A stretch of 17,271 nucleotides of DNA, taken from contig JADGJL010000610.1 in the NCBI GenBank assembly GCA_027600665.1, positions 1-17,271 on the forward strand, read 5' to 3'. This stretch comes from Irineochytrium annulatum (lineage: Eukaryota > Chytridiomycota > Chytridiomycetes > Chytridiales > Chytridiaceae). Positions 15,647-17,271 of the stretch are shown here, piece after piece. How positions within the stretch are numbered: position 1 is the stretch's first letter; the number at the start of each line of letters is the position of its first letter. The translations under genes and the position numbers were made by a program. Under the pieces are notes generated by a model that was given only the letters and a program-made list of their open reading frames with translations, searched no databases and was not told the DNA's origin.

Positions 15647-17271
15647 ATGCTCTCGAGCGAGCCCGACGTCCCGGCCGTGGCCAGCAGCGACGGCGCCGAC
15701 GCCGTCCGGGTACGCAGGTCCCCCGAGTCCACAATCTCTGCCCCGACCTCGACGACGGCGGCCCTGTCGTCACCATCCCCGCCCCGGAGCGGCGCAGCCC
15801 GAGCGGCGTCCCTGATCGCACGCCAGAGCGGCGAGTCGACGTCCTCGGCCTCCTCCAAGCGCTCGTCTGGCCCTGCCGGATGGGCCGATCTGATCGCAAG
15901 CGTCGAGCAGCACGCCAGCACCAACACTACACCTCCACCCTCCGTTACTGGAATGATGGCGCCGCATTCACCCCCCATGGGCCTTCGCACGGCCTCACCG
16001 AAGCACCATCCGTCCGTGGCCTGGTCCTCGCATTCCGGTGGGTCCGGAGGCTCGGCGGGTACGTCCCCGAACTCCCACCTGCTCGCGAACCCGATCCACC
16101 GACCGGCGGGCTACGGCGGTATCGACTCGTTCGCCGACGACTCCCTGACCAACGGCAACGGCATGGGCCCGCGGAGATCCAGCTCCGTCGGCCTCTTGAG
16201 GAATCACAGCGGGTCGGCCCTGAGGCCCTTGATGATCCACGTCGGCAGCCCGGCGAGCGTGAACGGGAACGGCGTGGGGGACGACGTCAGGGGCTCGGGG
16301 GCGCTTTTGCTTCCGCACGTCCCCTCGAACGGGTACGGCGCCACGACATCGAGCGGCGGCGCACCCATCATGACGAGCTACCGACGGAGGTCACAGGTGA
16401 ATCTCGGCGGTCCCAACGGCATTGCGGCAAACAGCAACGGGAACGGCAACACCAATAGCAATCATGGTTTATCGTCGCCAGACCACGGCGGCTTTGGATG
16501 GTGCGTGCCCGCGTTGGGTTTCTGGAGGCACAGGATCATGGTCGGATTCATCCTGGCGTCCATCATGTGGATCGTCTGGCTCTTCATCGAGGTCGAGACT
16601 CTCTCTGGCGGTCGTAAAGGGCACGGCGGACGCGGGGGCGGGTCGCGGCACATACCGGGCGTCTGCGACGCACCAAGGGGCGTGGAGGGCGGCGTGCTGG
16701 AGGTGTCGCCGTTGCCCGGGATAACGCACCTGAACATCAACTTCACCGGGAGGCAGATCGGCGTTGTGAGGCTGGAGCCGGCGTGGAAGGGTGATGGAGA
16801 TCTGGTGCGGGTCAAGGCGGACCTGAGGGTGGGGGACGGCGTCGTGGTCGCTGGACCGGGAAGGGAGGACGGGTTCAATTACACGGCGGACTATCGTGAG
16901 TCAGTGTCGGGGAACAGGTTCGAAGGCTCGCTCGTGGTCTCGGCGGGACGGTTCGACAGCAAGGACGCCGTGGTTGGGTCATCGGGCTGCGTGGTGTCAT
17001 ACGTGACCGTCCTGGTGCCCCCTCGCGCGTTTGACGGCGTGATCGTGACCGTCGCTGGCGCGGCCGTGTTTGTGGACGCGGATTTCACCGACGGGGACTT
17101 GCCATGGGCGGACGGGAACACGGCCCGGGCCGCTGCCTTTGGGGATTTGCCGCCGATGGAGGAGGAGTGGGACGATGTGCAGGCGGTCGTGCGGGAGAGG
17201 GTCCGGGCGCGCCTGAGGAAGTTGATCGTTGAGACGTCGCCCCGTGACGCCCTCGCGGTCGTGGGTGGTGG
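15647..17271 (+). CDS. Type II single-pass membrane protein, 3'-truncated by the window edge
   Basis: An uninterrupted frame of 541 codons runs from ATG 15647 (MLSSEPDVPAVASS) off the right edge; it has no stop in the window. Residues 1-280 are Ser/Pro/Gly/Asn-rich and probably disordered (SSASSKRSSGPAGW, NSNGNGNTNSN). One membrane segment lies at about 297-316 (IMVGFILASIMWIVWLFIEV), preceded by basic FWRHR and with no signal peptide, giving N-in/C-out topology. The C-terminal part looks beta-rich, with sequons NFT (about 365) and NYT (about 411) on the predicted outer side and Cys in PGVCDAP and SSGCVVS. The alternation 'VRLEPAW...LVRVKADLRV...SLVVSAGRFDSKD' resembles repeated beta-strand adhesin-like folds, but I do not recognise a family. 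GC content is high, with strong GC3 bias throughout. Confidence 0.85.
   Translation, partial: MLSSEPDVPAVASSDGADAVRVRRSPESTISAPTSTTAALSSPSPPRSGAARAASLIARQSGESTSSASSKRSSGPAGWADLIASVEQHASTNTTPPPSVTGMMAPHSPPMGLRTASPKHHPSVAWSSHSGGSGGSAGTSPNSHLLANPIHRPAGYGGIDSFADDSLTNGNGMGPRRSSSVGLLRNHSGSALRPLMIHVGSPASVNGNGVGDDVRGSGALLLPHVPSNGYGATTSSGGAPIMTSYRRRSQVNLGGPNGIAANSNGNGNTNSNHGLSSPDHGGFGWCVPALGFWRHRIMVGFILASIMWIVWLFIEVETLSGGRKGHGGRGGGSRHIPGVCDAPRGVEGGVLEVSPLPGITHLNINFTGRQIGVVRLEPAWKGDGDLVRVKADLRVGDGVVVAGPGREDGFNYTADYRESVSGNRFEGSLVVSAGRFDSKDAVVGSSGCVVSYVTVLVPPRAFDGVIVTVAGAAVFVDADFTDGDLPWADGNTARAAAFGDLPPMEEEWDDVQAVVRERVRARLRKLIVETSPRDALAVVGG

Noticed and set aside
15508..16458. 316-residue Arg/Pro/Gly-rich plus-strand ORF
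   Set aside because: Out-of-frame shadow of the membrane-protein gene starting at 15647; the Arg-rich translation is typical of shifted GC-rich coding DNA.

Overview
The window comes from a eukaryotic nuclear genome: GC-rich, compact, with many spliceosomal introns of about 42-150 bp (GTRNGT-type donors, CTRAC/CTAAY-like branch sites, YAG ends; one atypical AAG end). Intron density, very short spacers between divergent genes and a Cce1-type mitochondrial resolvase suggest a fungus, most likely an early-diverging zoosporic (chytrid-like) lineage. That placement is inference. Because genes are spliced, plain ORFs mislead here. Two genes are each split by an intron into two apparently separate ORFs, and one long gene running off the right edge is easy to miss.

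Layout. 1-819: T-rich, no convincing gene. 820-1873 (+): acireductone dioxygenase (methionine salvage), 8 exons including a 22-nt micro-exon. 1874-2581: convergent 3' regions. 2582-3991 (-): five-exon gene for an RGG-tailed protein with three copies of a short 'FGDT...GG.F...GW.F' module. 3992-4077: an 86-bp divergent promoter with a uORF. 4078-6591 (+): the most striking gene. A predicted mitochondrial presequence, five Myb/SANT-like repeats, a SAP motif and a Cce1/Ydc2-like Holliday-junction resolvase are joined by a 42-nt intron. 6887-10128 (+): a DUF1003 two-helix membrane protein of bacterial type, embedded in a ~1043-residue protein with long, unfamiliar N- and C-terminal extensions. 10517-13742 (-), probably extending to about 14008: a large disordered Pro/Ser/Arg-rich protein. 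14155-15222 (+): a cytosolic FKBP-TPR co-chaperone with an intact Hsp90-type carboxylate clamp. 15647-17271 (+): the 5' part of a type II single-pass membrane protein, cut by the window edge.

The genes do not form a pathway or operon. The only plausible functional link is between the divergent repeat-protein gene and the Myb-SAP-resolvase gene, which share one short promoter region. The main candidate for an undescribed system is the Myb array-SAP-Cce1 fusion: a junction resolvase with its own multivalent DNA-binding arm, apparently aimed at mitochondria, and with one expected catalytic acidic residue seemingly replaced.
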